A program made the position numbers and the translations under genes. DNA of 64,000 nucleotides. It comes from Jiangella alkaliphila (GTDB lineage: Bacteria; Actinomycetota; Actinomycetes; Jiangellales; Jiangellaceae). A model generated the notes under the pieces. It saw nothing but the letters and a program-made list of their open reading frames with translations. It searched no databases and was not told where the DNA came from. The stretch lies in NCBI RefSeq assembly GCF_900105925.1, contig NZ_LT629791.1:4868001-4932000 (forward strand). The letters are read 5' to 3'. This document shows positions 26,401 to 34,715 of the stretch, piece after piece (position 1 is the first letter of the stretch; each line of letters begins with the position of its first letter).

Positions 26401-27421
26401 CCAGCAGGTGGTTGTGGTACCTGACGTCGAGGGAGTTCGTGCCGACGTCGAAACTGAACGTCGACACCCCCGCGCCCAGGGTCGGCTTCGTGACCGGCTC
26501 GGCGCCGTCGACGGTGAGCGACGGCACCGCGCCGGGCGTGCCGGCGGGGAACGACGCGATCACCGGCTGGGTGCCGGCGGCGAGGGTGCCGTCGGCGGGC
26601 TGGACGTGCGGGGCGCCGGTCGCGGCGTTGTTCACCGTGACGGCGTGCGTGGTGGCGGCGCCGGACGCGGTCCGGGCGACGATCTCGTGCGGGCCGTTGG
26701 CCAGCGTCGTCGTGTCGACCTCGGCGGTCAGCCCGGTGGTGCCCTGCGGGTCGCCGTCGATCACGAAGGTCAGCTCGGCCTCGAGCAGCAGCGAGGTGTT
26801 CGTCCCGCAGGAGCCGTCGCCGAAGGCGTAGGTGAACTCGTTGGCGTCGCCGTCGGCGGCCCCGCCGAGCAGGTCGAGGGTGAACTCCGAGAGCACGAAG
26901 TCGTCGTGGTTGATGCCGCAGTCGGTGCTGATGGTGCCGGCGAACACCTCGACGGTGTTCTGGCCGGGCACGAGGTGCTCGTTCGGGATGTCCAGGCTGA
27001 CCCGCTGGTTGACGGCGTCGCCGAGGTCGATCCGGTGGTCGCCGTTGATCAGCACGTAGTTGCGGTAGCGGGCCTCGGTCGAGTTGCTGCCGACGTCGAA
27101 GCTCAGCGTCGACACGCCGACCGTCGGCGTGCCCTGGACCGGCGTGCCGTCGATGGCGAGGCTGGTGACGTCGTCGTCGGCCGTGACCGGCTCGGACGCG
27201 ACGGTGACGGTGCCCTCCAGGAACGCGCCGTCGGCCGGTGCCAGCGTCGGCGGCTGCGCGTCCGCGTCCCGGTTCTCCTCGGCGGTCTCGGCCGGCGCGT
27301 CCTGCGCGGCCGTCACCGCGTAGGAGGCGGGCCAGGTGACCCCGACGAGGACGGCGGCAAGCGCGGCCGTGACCAGCGCGGCCCTTCTCTTCCGTCTTCC
27401 GGGACGTGGGGGCAGCGTCAT
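23435..27421 (-). CDS. Large secreted metallophosphoesterase with three repeated modules
   Basis: 1328 residues. Signal peptide at 1-45 (RRKRRAALVTAALAAVLVGVTW). Three copies of an ~120-residue module start near residues 100, 320 and 455, each with an F-x-F-D-V/I-x-x-N-S start, Y-R/H-N, a VNG..R.DLG strand, PN..LVPG.N, a Cys-containing N/H-x-D-D-F turn and a final GDGSCG/GDGDCG. The calcineurin-like phosphoesterase follows from about 885: FTDTQY, HTGDIVENN, GNHDN, HDYLV and GHEHG supply the metal ligands. A fibronectin-like tail ends the protein. Secreted phosphodiesterase or phosphatase; the modules are probably glycan- or surface-binding (inference). Confidence 0.88.
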   Translation of the reverse strand: MTLPPRPGRRKRRAALVTAALAAVLVGVTWPASYAVTAAQDAPAETAEENRDADAQPPTLAPADGAFLEGTVTVASEPVTADDDVTSLAIDGTPVQGTPTVGVSTLSFDVGSNSTEARYRNYVLINGDHRIDLGDAVNQRVSLDIPNEHLVPGQNTVEVFAGTISTDCGINHDDFVLSEFTLDLLGGAADGDANEFTYAFGDGSCGTNTSLLLEAELTFVIDGDPQGTTGLTAEVDTTTLANGPHEIVARTASGAATTHAVTVNNAATGAPHVQPADGTLAAGTQPVIASFPAGTPGAVPSLTVDGAEPVTKPTLGAGVSTFSFDVGTNSLDVRYHNHLLVNGKRLDLGGDYVSRRVDFPIPNQYLVPGDNVITVVTGGRQEACGVNRDDFGIANLALTVADGTAAGQDIAPSYAMGDGSCGTSTTALREVELHYVIDAPAAHVRPTLGSGLAVFAFDIATNSMETRYRNHLLVNGMRLDLGGDYVSERVEITVPNEWLVPGWNTIDLVTGTFPTGCGNNRDDFVVSNVTLTPAEGTATTQLPQPSYGMGDGDCGSTVNPLREVDLHFLVDAPARGIRADLDTAALPDGEHTIAASSTTGEVATRLLVTDNTAPEVTASTPAAGETITSAVVLDVQLDDDSGVLSGPEVALDGTEVALGAPIGPGLTPGEHTLSVTGTDVMGNTAVREIVFASAGIPDVPAELAPASGATDVGEAVTLSARVATPGGGDVTTSFAQAEVATANSAWQGSTATMPTTLRVPGERPAQTNALAPLDGRTLAAPTSRDITFQRFDIRVRKNVDAPFVRWEGVADPERLVTLHAWNTETQAWDALATARGAVEANTELSATVEAKYVDRNRVNVLVTAQDPFADDIEPGDPNGFADPDTYDFSIVHFTDTQYISEGAVEQETPEERAVWASAYQGIVDWVVDNADERKIAYAAHTGDIVENNTRPPLDEPMRQQVIGEFEFSSEQQGVLDGAGIPNGVIAGNHDNQSGRETGPEALYNQYYGPDRYAAADDQWEHAEYGGPWREGDNQNHYDLFSAGGLDFVVVGLSYGVDREEAEWANSIFERFPDRNGILLSHDYLVPSTSPDGRGAGFSGPDGAMLFRRVVEPNPNVFLVLAGHEHGVGTNIKPQVGGEISRGVVELLADYQFYTVSADRLGLTEIGGYEPDDQLQFGASFFRLLQFDVDRSELIVDTYSPLLADFGATEFDTNGRYNGTEDNMVLPVDLQTRTTTFQTDAIALYTPAEPLGEVTVPSGEIASVEWAGLRPATTYAWIVTAHSAGGGVTASEPAVFTTTDARGRPQAWGPSAPLYPYFAPFEPEETPAE

Positions 27422-27567
27422 CGGCGGGCCTGTCTCTCGAGGGCGGGTGTGGGTGGAGCGCCCTGGATTGTCCCGATCGCCGGGAACGCTCACCGAGCCG
27501 CGCAACGAAACGGCGGTGACCGTTTCGTGAACCCTTGGCCGTCATCCCGGCATGGGAAGCTGTGTGC

Positions 27568-27843
27568 ATGGAAGGTGACCCGGCCACCAAGCCCCGTCCC
27601 CGCGGCCTCGGCGGCCCGGCCCTGTTCACCGGCGTGCTCGCGCTGGTCTTCGCGTTCGTCCCGATCGTCGGCGAGTTCGTCGCGCTGCCCGCGGCCGTCG
27701 TCGCCATCACGCTGGGCCTGATCGGGTGGGACCGCGCCGAGCGGGGCCTCACCGACGACGGCGCGCGGGCGCTCACCGGCGGGGTGCTCGGACTGCTGGC
27801 CGGCCTGATCGTGTTCTTCGTGTTCCTCGCCACGATGGGCTGA
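27568..27843 (+). CDS. Small two-TM membrane protein, DUF4190-like
   Basis: 91 residues with two hydrophobic helices (LFTGVLALVFAFVPIVGEFVALPAAVVAITLGLIGWDRA and ALTGGVLGLLAGLIVFFVFLATMG). This is the layout of DUF4190-type small membrane proteins of actinobacteria, whose function is unknown. ATG 27568 gives a normal start; a TTG at 27535 is in frame but has no ribosome site. Divergent from the secreted metallophosphoesterase gene. Confidence 0.65.
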   Translation: MEGDPATKPRPRGLGGPALFTGVLALVFAFVPIVGEFVALPAAVVAITLGLIGWDRAERGLTDDGARALTGGVLGLLAGLIVFFVFLATMG

Positions 27844-27870
27844 GAGGCTGTCGCATCCCGCGTCGACAGG

Positions 27871-27889
27871 TTAGGTTAGCCTTTCCTTT
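27871..27889. promoter_or_regulatory. DtxR/IdeR iron box upstream of the DUF2470 gene
   Basis: TTAGGTTAGCCTTTCCTTT matches the DtxR/IdeR consensus TTAGGTTAGSCTAACCTAA in its left half and centre. It is 20 bases upstream of the DUF2470 start. Related sites occur at 32018-32039 and 35647-35662, next to other iron genes. Confidence 0.75.
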
Positions 27890-27909
27890 CGACGCATCTG
27901 GAGGCGGCC

Positions 27910-28647
27910 ATGACCTGCCCCTCGCCCGCCGAGCGGGCCCGCACGCTGCTGCGCGGCCGCCTGCCCGGCCTGCTCTTCCTCGACGACGTCGCGGTGCCGC
28001 TCCCGGTCCGGCACGGCACCGATCACGCCGGGCAACCGTTGCTGCTGGTCCCGGCCGCCGGCGGGCTGCGGGAGGCGTTGCGGGCACGCGGCCCGGTCGG
28101 GCCCGGCGGCGTGCTCCGCGTGGACGACGTTCCGCCGTCCGCCGACGCGCCGAGCCTCGGCCGGGCCCGGGCCAGCGGCCGGCTGCACCCCGTCGACCCC
28201 GGTGAGAGCAGCACCGCGGCCGCGCTGGAGTTCGCCACGGCCAACCCGCTGCCCAGCCTGCTCGGCGTCGGCACCGAGGCCGTCCTGTACCGGCTGCACC
28301 TGACCGGCGTCCACCTCGTCAGCGACCAGGGCGGCGGCCCGCTGGACCCGGCCGAGTACGCCGCCGCCGAGCCGGACCCGCTGCACGAGGCCGAGCGCGA
28401 CCTGCTGCTCGACCTCGCCGACCACCACGTCGACGAGCTGGAGCCGTGGTTCCGCACCGCGCTCGGGTCGGCGGGGATCGAGGCCGAGCACCCGCGCGCG
28501 GCCCGGCTGGACCGGTACGGGTTCACCGTCGACACCGGCCGGCCGCGACGGCGCTGGGTACGGCTGGACTTCGCCCGGCCGCTGGACACCGTCGACGAGC
28601 TCGCCCAGCTGCTGCACCCGGTGCTGTTCCACCCGCACGTCAGCTGA
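27910..28647 (+). CDS. DUF2470-domain protein of the iron/siderophore regulon
   Basis: 245 residues. The C-terminal half resembles DUF2470 (HEAERDLLLDLADHHVDEL, ARAARLDRYGFTVDTGRPRRRWVRLDF, DELAQLLHPVLF), a fold related to heme-utilisation and FMN-binding split-barrel proteins. ATG 27910 is preceded by GGAGGCGG. An iron box lies in the promoter and the gene converges on the IrtAB-like ABC genes, overlapping by 8 bases. Role in iron or heme handling is inferred from context; the biochemistry is unknown. Confidence 0.75.
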   Translation: MTCPSPAERARTLLRGRLPGLLFLDDVAVPLPVRHGTDHAGQPLLLVPAAGGLREALRARGPVGPGGVLRVDDVPPSADAPSLGRARASGRLHPVDPGESSTAAALEFATANPLPSLLGVGTEAVLYRLHLTGVHLVSDQGGGPLDPAEYAAAEPDPLHEAERDLLLDLADHHVDELEPWFRTALGSAGIEAEHPRAARLDRYGFTVDTGRPRRRWVRLDFARPLDTVDELAQLLHPVLFHPHVS

Positions 28648-30322
28648 GCGCGACCACCCCGGCGTCGACCCTGACGACGGCCGCGTGGCGGGCGATCGTC
28701 TCCGGCCGGTGCGCCACCAGGATCAGCGTCCGCCCGGCCCGCACGCGGTCGACGGCGGTCTCGATGCTGGCCGCGACGTCGGGGTCGAGGTCGGCGGTGG
28801 CCTCGTCGAGGATCAGCACCGCCGGGTCGACCAGCGCGGCCCGGACGATGCCGACCAGCTGCTGCTCGCCGGCCGACAGCGCCGACCCGTACGGCCCGAC
28901 GACGGTGTCCAGCCCGTCCGGCAGCCCGGCCAGCCACGACGTCAGCCCGAGCCGGTCGACGGCGTCGAGCAGCTCCGCCCGGGCCGGGTCGTGCGGCACC
29001 AATGCGAGGTTGTCCGCGAGCGTGCCGCTGACCAGGTGCACCTGCTGCGGCACCAGGACGATCCGCCGCCGCACCTCCGCCTCGGTCGCGGTGGCGAGGT
29101 CGACGCCGCCGAACACGACCGTGCCCGCGTCCGGCCGGTAGAGGCCGCTGGCCAGCTTCACCAGCGTGCTCTTGCCCGAGCCGGTCGGGCCCGCGATCGC
29201 CACGTGCGCGCCGTGCGGGAACGTCACGTCTACACCGGCCAGCACGTCAGTGCCGGGCCGGTAGGCGTAGCGGACGCCGCGGACGGTGAGGTCGCCGGCG
29301 TCGGGCAGGGTCGCGCCGGAAGCGGGCGAGCGGTCCGCCGTCCGGTCCAGCAGGTCCAGCAACCGGGCCAGGCTGACGGCGGTCGCTTGCAGCTCGCCGA
29401 ACACCTGCGACAGCCGCAGCACGCCCTCGAACAGGTTCGCCATCGCCAGCACGAAGACCGCGACCGTCCCGATGGTGAGCCTGCCCTCCCCCGCCAGCCA
29501 GGCGCCGGCGACCAGCAGGACGGCGATGGACAGGCCCTCCAGGAAGCCGATCAGCCGCAGCCGCAGCTCGACGTCGACGGTGTGGTCCTCGGCGGCGCGC
29601 AGGGCCTCGGCCTGGGCGGCGAACCGGCGCCGCCGCTCCGGCATGCCGCCGGTCAGGTCCAGCGTCTCGCGGCCGGCCAGCGTCTCGGTGAACGTCGCCG
29701 CGATGCCCGCGCGGTCGGCCGCCACCCGCCCGTAGGCGGCCTTCGCGTCGCGCCGGAACCAGCGGATCACCAGCCAGGTCGCCGGCAGCGTCACGGCCAG
29801 CGTGATCAACGTCAGCAGCGGCGAGTACGACAGCAGCACACCCAGCGTGAGCAGCAGCGACAGCGACAGGTTGACGACGTCGGGCAGCTGCTGGCGGACG
29901 AAGTCGGTGACGGTGGCGACCTCGCCCGTGGTGCGCTGCAGCAGGTCGCCGACCCGGTGCGACTCGAGGAACCGCAGCGGCGCCGACGCGATGCGGGCGA
30001 CCGCGGTGTCGCGCAGGTCGCGCACCACCCGCTCGCCGGTCCGCGTCAGCAACACCTCGGACGTGCGCAGCAGGAAGATCCGCGCGACGACGACCACCGC
30101 CAGCACGGCGACCGCGGTGAACAGCCCGGACCGCGACCGCTGCACCAGCTCGTCGATCGCCCGGCCGATGATCGGCGCCATCGACACCAGCGCGCCGGCG
30201 CTGAGCACGCTGACGGCCAGCGCGAGCAACGCCTCGCGCCGGTACGGCCGGGCCACGGCGGCGAAGCGCCGGTACACGCCGCGGGTGGGCGGCGCCTCCT
30301 CCAGCACGGGCTCCTCAGCCAT
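28640..30322 (-). CDS. ABC transporter, fused permease-ATPase (IrtB-like half)
   Basis: 560 residues: six TM helices (about 25-300), then an ATPase with Walker A GPTGSGKSTLV, signature LSAGEQQLVG (Ala replaces the second-site Gly) and Walker B LILDEATADLD with the catalytic Glu. Overlaps the upstream partner by 8 bases, so the two are coupled and probably form a heterodimer. By analogy with mycobacterial IrtAB, which imports carboxymycobactin, it would move a ferric siderophore; export cannot be excluded from sequence. Confidence 0.85.
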   Translation of the reverse strand: MAEEPVLEEAPPTRGVYRRFAAVARPYRREALLALAVSVLSAGALVSMAPIIGRAIDELVQRSRSGLFTAVAVLAVVVVARIFLLRTSEVLLTRTGERVVRDLRDTAVARIASAPLRFLESHRVGDLLQRTTGEVATVTDFVRQQLPDVVNLSLSLLLTLGVLLSYSPLLTLITLAVTLPATWLVIRWFRRDAKAAYGRVAADRAGIAATFTETLAGRETLDLTGGMPERRRRFAAQAEALRAAEDHTVDVELRLRLIGFLEGLSIAVLLVAGAWLAGEGRLTIGTVAVFVLAMANLFEGVLRLSQVFGELQATAVSLARLLDLLDRTADRSPASGATLPDAGDLTVRGVRYAYRPGTDVLAGVDVTFPHGAHVAIAGPTGSGKSTLVKLASGLYRPDAGTVVFGGVDLATATEAEVRRRIVLVPQQVHLVSGTLADNLALVPHDPARAELLDAVDRLGLTSWLAGLPDGLDTVVGPYGSALSAGEQQLVGIVRAALVDPAVLILDEATADLDPDVAASIETAVDRVRAGRTLILVAHRPETIARHAAVVRVDAGVVALS

Positions 30323-31982
30323 CGATGCTCCCGACCGTTATCGGGGCCTGGAGGTCGACGACGCGGTCGGCCCGGTCCCGGAACTGCGTGCGGTGCGACA
30401 CGGCGACGATCGCGGTGTCGGGCAGCTCGGTGCGCAGCCGGTCCAGGATCGCCCGCTCGGTGCCGACGTCGACCGCCGAGGTGACGTCGTCGAGCAGCAG
30501 CACCCGCGGCCGGCCGAGCAGCGCGCGGGCCAGCGCCAGCCGCTGCACCTGCCCGCCGGACAACGTCGTCCCGCGCTCGCCGACCGCCGTCTCGTACCCG
30601 GCCGGCAGCGCGCGGACGAACCCGTCGGCGCCGGCCACCCGGCAGGCCCAGGCGACCTCGTCGTCGCCGGCCGCGCGGCCGAGCCTGACGTTGTCGGCGA
30701 TGGTGCCGGTGAGCACCAGCGGCCGCTGCGGCACGTAGCCGATCCTCGCCCACCAGTCCATCCGGTCCGCGCGTGCGACGTCGGCGCCGCCGAACCGGAC
30801 GGTGCCCGCCGCGGGATCGTCCAGCCGGGCGACCGCCCGCAGCAGCGACGACTTGCCGCTGCCGACCGGGCCGCGCAGCACGACCAGCTCGCCGGGCGCG
30901 GCCGTCAGCCGCAGCGGCTCCGTCGGCTCGCCGCCGCTGCCCGTGCGGGCGGACAGCTCGTCCAGCACCAGGTCGCCGCGTTCGGGGAGAATGGCAGCGC
31001 CGGCCGGTCCGCGCGGCGACGGCGTATCCAGCACCGCCGCGATCCGCGTCCCCGACACCTCGGCCTCGCGCCGGTTCGACACCAGCAGCACCAGGAAGCT
31101 CAGCGCGATGGTCAGCATCGTCATCCAGGACGTGTAGGCGATCAGGCCGCCGATGCTCAGCCCGCCGTCGAGCACGGCCAGCCCGCCCGTCGCCAGGCCG
31201 GCCGCGATCGCCAGCCGCGGCACCGACGGCGGCACCGACGCCCACCAGGCGGCCACCCGGGCGACGGTCAGCGTGTGCACCGTGACCTCGCCGCTGGCGT
31301 CGGCGTGCCGGCGGACCAGCCGGCCGGTGCCGCCGAGCCCGCGCACCGCGCCGGCCGCGGACAGCAGCTCCTCGACCGCGCCGGCCCGGCGGGCGTGCGC
31401 GCCGGCCAGCTTCTCGGCCGCGGCGGCGAACCGGGGCGGGAAGATCAGCTGGGTGGCGACGACCAGCGGCGCCATCGCGGCCGTCACGACCAGCAGCCGC
31501 GGATGCAGCGTCGCGATCGCCGGCACCACGACGACGATCGTGCTCAGCGACAGCGTCCAGTACGTCAGTTTGTCGACCCAGTCGGCGACGGTCAGGACGT
31601 CGCGCTCGGCCCTGGAGGCGAGGTCGCCGCGCTCGAACCGGGCGGTCACGGCGCCGTCGGCGGCGCCGGCCCGGTCCAGCAGCCGCTCGCGCAGGTCCAG
31701 CGCGGTCACGTTGGCCGCGTGCCGGGTCAGCCGCTCGCCCAGCGTCCCGCCGACGAGCACGAGCAGGGCCAGCCCGACGACGGCCAGCGCCCACCCGGCG
31801 GTCCGGCCCGCCGCGCCCGCGTCCAGCCCGTCGTCGACGGCGCGCTGCACGAGCGCGGGCGTGGCCAGGTAGCCGAGCTGACCGGCCAGGCCGCAGAGCA
31901 GGCCGGTCACGAGCACGCGCCGGCGCTGGCAGAAGATCTCCCGCAGCAGCCGGCGTCCGGGGGCGCGGGTCTGGTCCGCCAT
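30315..31982 (-). CDS. ABC transporter, fused permease-ATPase (IrtA-like half)
   Basis: 555 residues: six TM helices, then Walker A GPVGSGKSSLL, signature LSGGQVQRLALARALL and Walker B VLLLDDVTSAVD, in which Asp replaces the catalytic Glu. The partner keeps Glu, so the dimer would have one consensus and one weakened ATP site. It lacks the N-terminal siderophore-reductase domain of mycobacterial IrtA; that activity is encoded separately at 34716-35615. The promoter holds an iron box shared with the divergent AraC gene. Confidence 0.85.
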   Translation of the reverse strand: MADQTRAPGRRLLREIFCQRRRVLVTGLLCGLAGQLGYLATPALVQRAVDDGLDAGAAGRTAGWALAVVGLALLVLVGGTLGERLTRHAANVTALDLRERLLDRAGAADGAVTARFERGDLASRAERDVLTVADWVDKLTYWTLSLSTIVVVVPAIATLHPRLLVVTAAMAPLVVATQLIFPPRFAAAAEKLAGAHARRAGAVEELLSAAGAVRGLGGTGRLVRRHADASGEVTVHTLTVARVAAWWASVPPSVPRLAIAAGLATGGLAVLDGGLSIGGLIAYTSWMTMLTIALSFLVLLVSNRREAEVSGTRIAAVLDTPSPRGPAGAAILPERGDLVLDELSARTGSGGEPTEPLRLTAAPGELVVLRGPVGSGKSSLLRAVARLDDPAAGTVRFGGADVARADRMDWWARIGYVPQRPLVLTGTIADNVRLGRAAGDDEVAWACRVAGADGFVRALPAGYETAVGERGTTLSGGQVQRLALARALLGRPRVLLLDDVTSAVDVGTERAILDRLRTELPDTAIVAVSHRTQFRDRADRVVDLQAPITVGSIDG

Positions 31983-32017
31983 CGCAGCGATGTCCTCTCG
32001 GGGTCGGGCGTCACCGT

Positions 32018-32039
32018 CAGGTTAGGTTCGGCTAACCTG
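32018..32039. promoter_or_regulatory. DtxR/IdeR iron box between ABC pair and AraC gene
   Basis: CAGGTTAG-N6-CTAACCTG has perfect 8-base arms, and its core TTAGGTTCGGCTAACCT closely follows the DtxR/IdeR consensus. It is 36 bases from the ABC start and 62 bases from the AraC start, so one site could control both directions. Confidence 0.85.
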
Positions 32040-32101
32040 GTAGTGGTCCAACCCAGCGGTCGCCTCACATCACGCCGCGGACGTCGACGGTCGGAGGTCT
32101 G

Positions 32102-32896
32102 GTGTTCGCGCGCTCGTTCGGCGGCGGACTCGACGGCGCCGAGGAGTTCTGGCTGACCCGCTTCGACCTCCCGCGGCAGACCGGCTTCACCACCCACGAG
32201 CACGCCGAGCACCAGCTGTCCTGGGTGGCGCACGGCCAGTTGGTGGTCGAGGCGGGCGGGAGCTGGCTGCTGCCGCCATCGCAGGCGGTGTGGATCCCGG
32301 CCGGCACCCCGCACGCGCTGCGCGCGACCCGTCCGACCCAGCTCTACTGCCTCTACCTGTGGCCGGCCGACTGCCCGATCACCTGGACCACCACCACGGT
32401 CGTCGCCGCCGACCCGATGCTGCGGCAGGTCATGCTGTACCTCGCCCGGCCGGACCTGCCCGACGCGGCCGCCCAGCGGGCCCGCGCGCTGCTGGCCGAC
32501 CTGCTGCGCCCCGGCCTGGTGCACCCCGGCCTCCTGCACTCCGGCGCCGGCCCAGCGGCGGACGTCCCGATGCCGGCGGCCGGGCGGGCGCGCGAGCTGG
32601 CGCAGGCGCTGGTCCGCTCCCCCGGCGACCCCCGCAGCCTGCACGAGTGGGCCGCCGCCCTGCACGTCAGCGAGAAGACCCTGCGCCGCGCGTTCGTCGC
32701 CGAGACCGGCATGACGTTCACCGACTGGCGCACCCAGGTGCGGCTGCGCGCGGCGCTGCCGCTGCTGGCTGACCGGCTGCCGGTGGCCGCGGTCGCCGGC
32801 CGGGTCGGCTACCGCAGCGTCAACGGGTTCATCAACGCCTTCCGCCGGCACTTCGGCCGGACGCCCGGCAGCTACGCGACGCTGCTCGGTTCCTGA
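32102..32896 (+). CDS. AraC-family regulator linked to iron transport
   Basis: 264 residues: N-terminal cupin (HEHAEHQLSWVAHGQLVVE, WIPAGTPHALRA) and a C-terminal double helix-turn-helix (LHEWAAALHVSEKTLRRAFVAETGMTFTDWRTQVRLRAALPLLA, VGYRSVNGFINAFRRHFGRTPGSY). GTG 32102 follows GGAGGTCT. It shares an iron box with the divergent ABC genes. It may respond to a ferri-siderophore and activate uptake, as known AraC-type siderophore regulators do (inference). Confidence 0.87.
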   Translation: MFARSFGGGLDGAEEFWLTRFDLPRQTGFTTHEHAEHQLSWVAHGQLVVEAGGSWLLPPSQAVWIPAGTPHALRATRPTQLYCLYLWPADCPITWTTTTVVAADPMLRQVMLYLARPDLPDAAAQRARALLADLLRPGLVHPGLLHSGAGPAADVPMPAAGRARELAQALVRSPGDPRSLHEWAAALHVSEKTLRRAFVAETGMTFTDWRTQVRLRAALPLLADRLPVAAVAGRVGYRSVNGFINAFRRHFGRTPGSYATLLGS

Positions 32897-33081
32897 GGGC
32901 CGCCGGCCAGGCCCAGCCGCTCCGCCCGGCGCATCAGCCCGATCCGCTCGTCCAGCCAGCCGTCGATCGCGGTGTGGATGCGCAGCAGCTCACCGGGGTC
33001 GTCGCAGCGGCGGCGGTAGTCGGCCAGCCAGCTCAGCGTCTCGTCGATGTAGCGCAGCTTCGCCGCGATCGGCCACGTCAT
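32872..33081 (-). CDS. Hypothetical small helical protein
   Basis: 69 residues, largely helical and charged (AAKLRYIDETLSWLADYRRRCDDPGELLRIHTAIDGWLDERIGLMRRAERL). No family recognised. ATG 33081 is preceded by GAGGGGA. Its 3' end overlaps the convergent AraC gene by 25 bases. Codon usage looks coding and the ribosome site is good, so it is probably real. Confidence 0.55.
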   Translation of the reverse strand: MTWPIAAKLRYIDETLSWLADYRRRCDDPGELLRIHTAIDGWLDERIGLMRRAERLGLAGGPQEPSSVA

Positions 33082-33208
33082 CACGGCTCCCCTCACCGTT
33101 GCGCGAGTGTCCGTGGCCAGGTTCGCCCCGTCGCCGCCCGCCCGCCTCCTCCGGTCCGGGTGAGAGCGCGGAGGGGTGATGTCGGCGGGGGTCGGCGATA
33201 CTGGGCGC

Positions 33209-34048
33209 GTGGAGTACGTGTCCAGAGCGCCGCGACCGCCACTGGACGGGCTGATCGACGACCTCTACTACCTGGAGGGTGCGCCGCCGTACGCCCGGCT
33301 GTTGCTGCCGCCGAGCCCGTCGGCGCTGCTCATCGTCAACCTCGGGGCGCCGTTCAGCATCCGCGCCGGCACCGACCTCGAGACGGCCGAGTACGCCGAC
33401 GGCTGCGTGGTCACCATGCCCACCCGCGCGTTGGAGTTCGGCTACCCACCCCGGACACGTTCCGTCGGCGTGCACGTCAAGCCATGGGGGCTGGCGCCGT
33501 TCCTGCCGATGCCCGCGGCGGAGCTGTGTGACCGGCCGGTGACGATCGAGCAGGTTTGGGGCCGGCCCGCCATTGCTGACCTGCGAGACCGGCTGGCCAC
33601 GGCGGACGGACCGCACGAGATGCTGACGCTGCTCGAGGAAGAGCTGATGCGACGGCTATGCGAGACCGCCGGCCTGGGGCTGGTCCGCCATACGAGCAGC
33701 GTCATCGCGGCCACCAGCGGGACGGTGGCGATCGGCGACCTGAGCGTGGCAGCCGGTGTCAGCAGCACTCATCTGGCACAGCGGTTCAAGGAGCTCGTCG
33801 GCGTCACACCGAAGCGGCTGGCCCGCACCCAACGCTTCACCGCCACCGTGCTCCCGATCAACCCCGCCGAACCGATCGACTGGGGCGATCTCGCCGCTCG
33901 CGCGGGCTACTTCGACCAGGCCCACTTCGGCCACGAGTTCCGCGAGTTCACCGGGCTCACGCCGACCCGGTACGTCGAAGTCCGGCGGCGGTTCCTGCGC
34001 GAACATCCCGGCCACACGCTGTACGGCTGGCCGCTGCCGGCCGATTGA
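33209..34048 (+). CDS. AraC-family regulator (DUF6597-like N-terminal domain)
   Basis: 279 residues. N-terminal PRPPLDGLIDDLYYLEG, ...LLPPSPSALLIVNLGAPF and VGVHVKPWGLAPFLPMP are typical of actinobacterial regulators with a DUF6597-like domain. The C-terminal AraC domain reads IGDLSVAAGVSSTHLAQRFKELVGVTPKRLARTQRF and AGYFDQAHFGHEFREFTGLTPTRY. GTG 33209 is favoured: homologues begin near here and a TANNNT box (GATACT) lies just upstream, as for a leaderless transcript. ATG 33179 after GGAGGGG is the alternative. Probably regulates the following reductase gene. Confidence 0.82.
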   Translation: MEYVSRAPRPPLDGLIDDLYYLEGAPPYARLLLPPSPSALLIVNLGAPFSIRAGTDLETAEYADGCVVTMPTRALEFGYPPRTRSVGVHVKPWGLAPFLPMPAAELCDRPVTIEQVWGRPAIADLRDRLATADGPHEMLTLLEEELMRRLCETAGLGLVRHTSSVIAATSGTVAIGDLSVAAGVSSTHLAQRFKELVGVTPKRLARTQRFTATVLPINPAEPIDWGDLAARAGYFDQAHFGHEFREFTGLTPTRYVEVRRRFLREHPGHTLYGWPLPAD

Positions 34049-34114
34049 TTTCTTACAAGAGCGACAGCTCACGACACGCCACTATGGGGGCATCACAAAG
34101 CAGAGGAGAGCCCC

Positions 34115-34696
34115 ATGGGCAACGTAGTCATGTATGCCTCGGTGTCGGTGGACGGCTTCGTCGCGGACGAGAACGACCAGCCCGGGCCGCTGTTCGACTG
34201 GTTGACCAGCGGTGACGTCCCGTTGGATGAAAGCGGCGAGGTGAAGGTGTCGCAGGTGTCCTACGACCACACCCGGGCGTACTGGGACCAGATCGGGGTG
34301 ACGATCGCCGGCCGCCACGTCTTCGACCTGACCGACGGCTGGGACGGGAAGCCTCCGGGCGGGATCGACCACGTGGTCGTCGTGACGCACCGGCCGGCGC
34401 CCGAGGGCTGGGACCCCGAGGCGCCGTTCCACTTCGTCGACGGCGTCGAGGCAGCCGTGGCCAAGGCGCAGGAGCTTGCGGGTGACCGCATCGTCGAGGT
34501 CGCCGCCGGCGACGTCGGTGGCCAGGCGCTTGCCGCGGGCCTGGTCGACGAGGTGCGCATGGACGTCGTACCCGTCGTGCTCGGGTCCGGCAAGCGCTAC
34601 TTCGGGTCGGTCGACGCGCAGCACCTGCTGGAGGATCCCGACGTGGTGATTCAGGGCAACCGGGTGCTTCACCTGCGCTATCCGGTGCGCCGTTGA
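34115..34696 (+). CDS. Dihydrofolate reductase-family (RibD C-terminal-like) protein
   Basis: 193 residues of the RibD_C/DHFR-like fold: VMYASVSVDGFVADENDQPGPLFDWL, GRHVFDLTDGWDGKPPGGIDHVVVVTHRPA, VAAGDVGGQALAAGLVDEVRMDVVPVVLGSGKRYF. Such proteins are NADPH-dependent reductases of unknown substrate. ATG 34115 follows AGAGGAGAG. A paralogue with the same motifs lies at 48556-49149. It is 66 bases after the AraC gene. Confidence 0.88.
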   Translation: MGNVVMYASVSVDGFVADENDQPGPLFDWLTSGDVPLDESGEVKVSQVSYDHTRAYWDQIGVTIAGRHVFDLTDGWDGKPPGGIDHVVVVTHRPAPEGWDPEAPFHFVDGVEAAVAKAQELAGDRIVEVAAGDVGGQALAAGLVDEVRMDVVPVVLGSGKRYFGSVDAQHLLEDPDVVIQGNRVLHLRYPVRR

Positions 34697-34715
34697 CCGA
34701 TCCGAGCGGTCGGCG

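Noticed and set aside
23579-27721. Plus-strand open frame of about 1380 codons
   Set aside because: Exactly antisense to the conserved metallophosphoesterase gene; composition (Val/Gly/Arg/Asp-rich, no motifs) is that of a GC-rich shadow frame.
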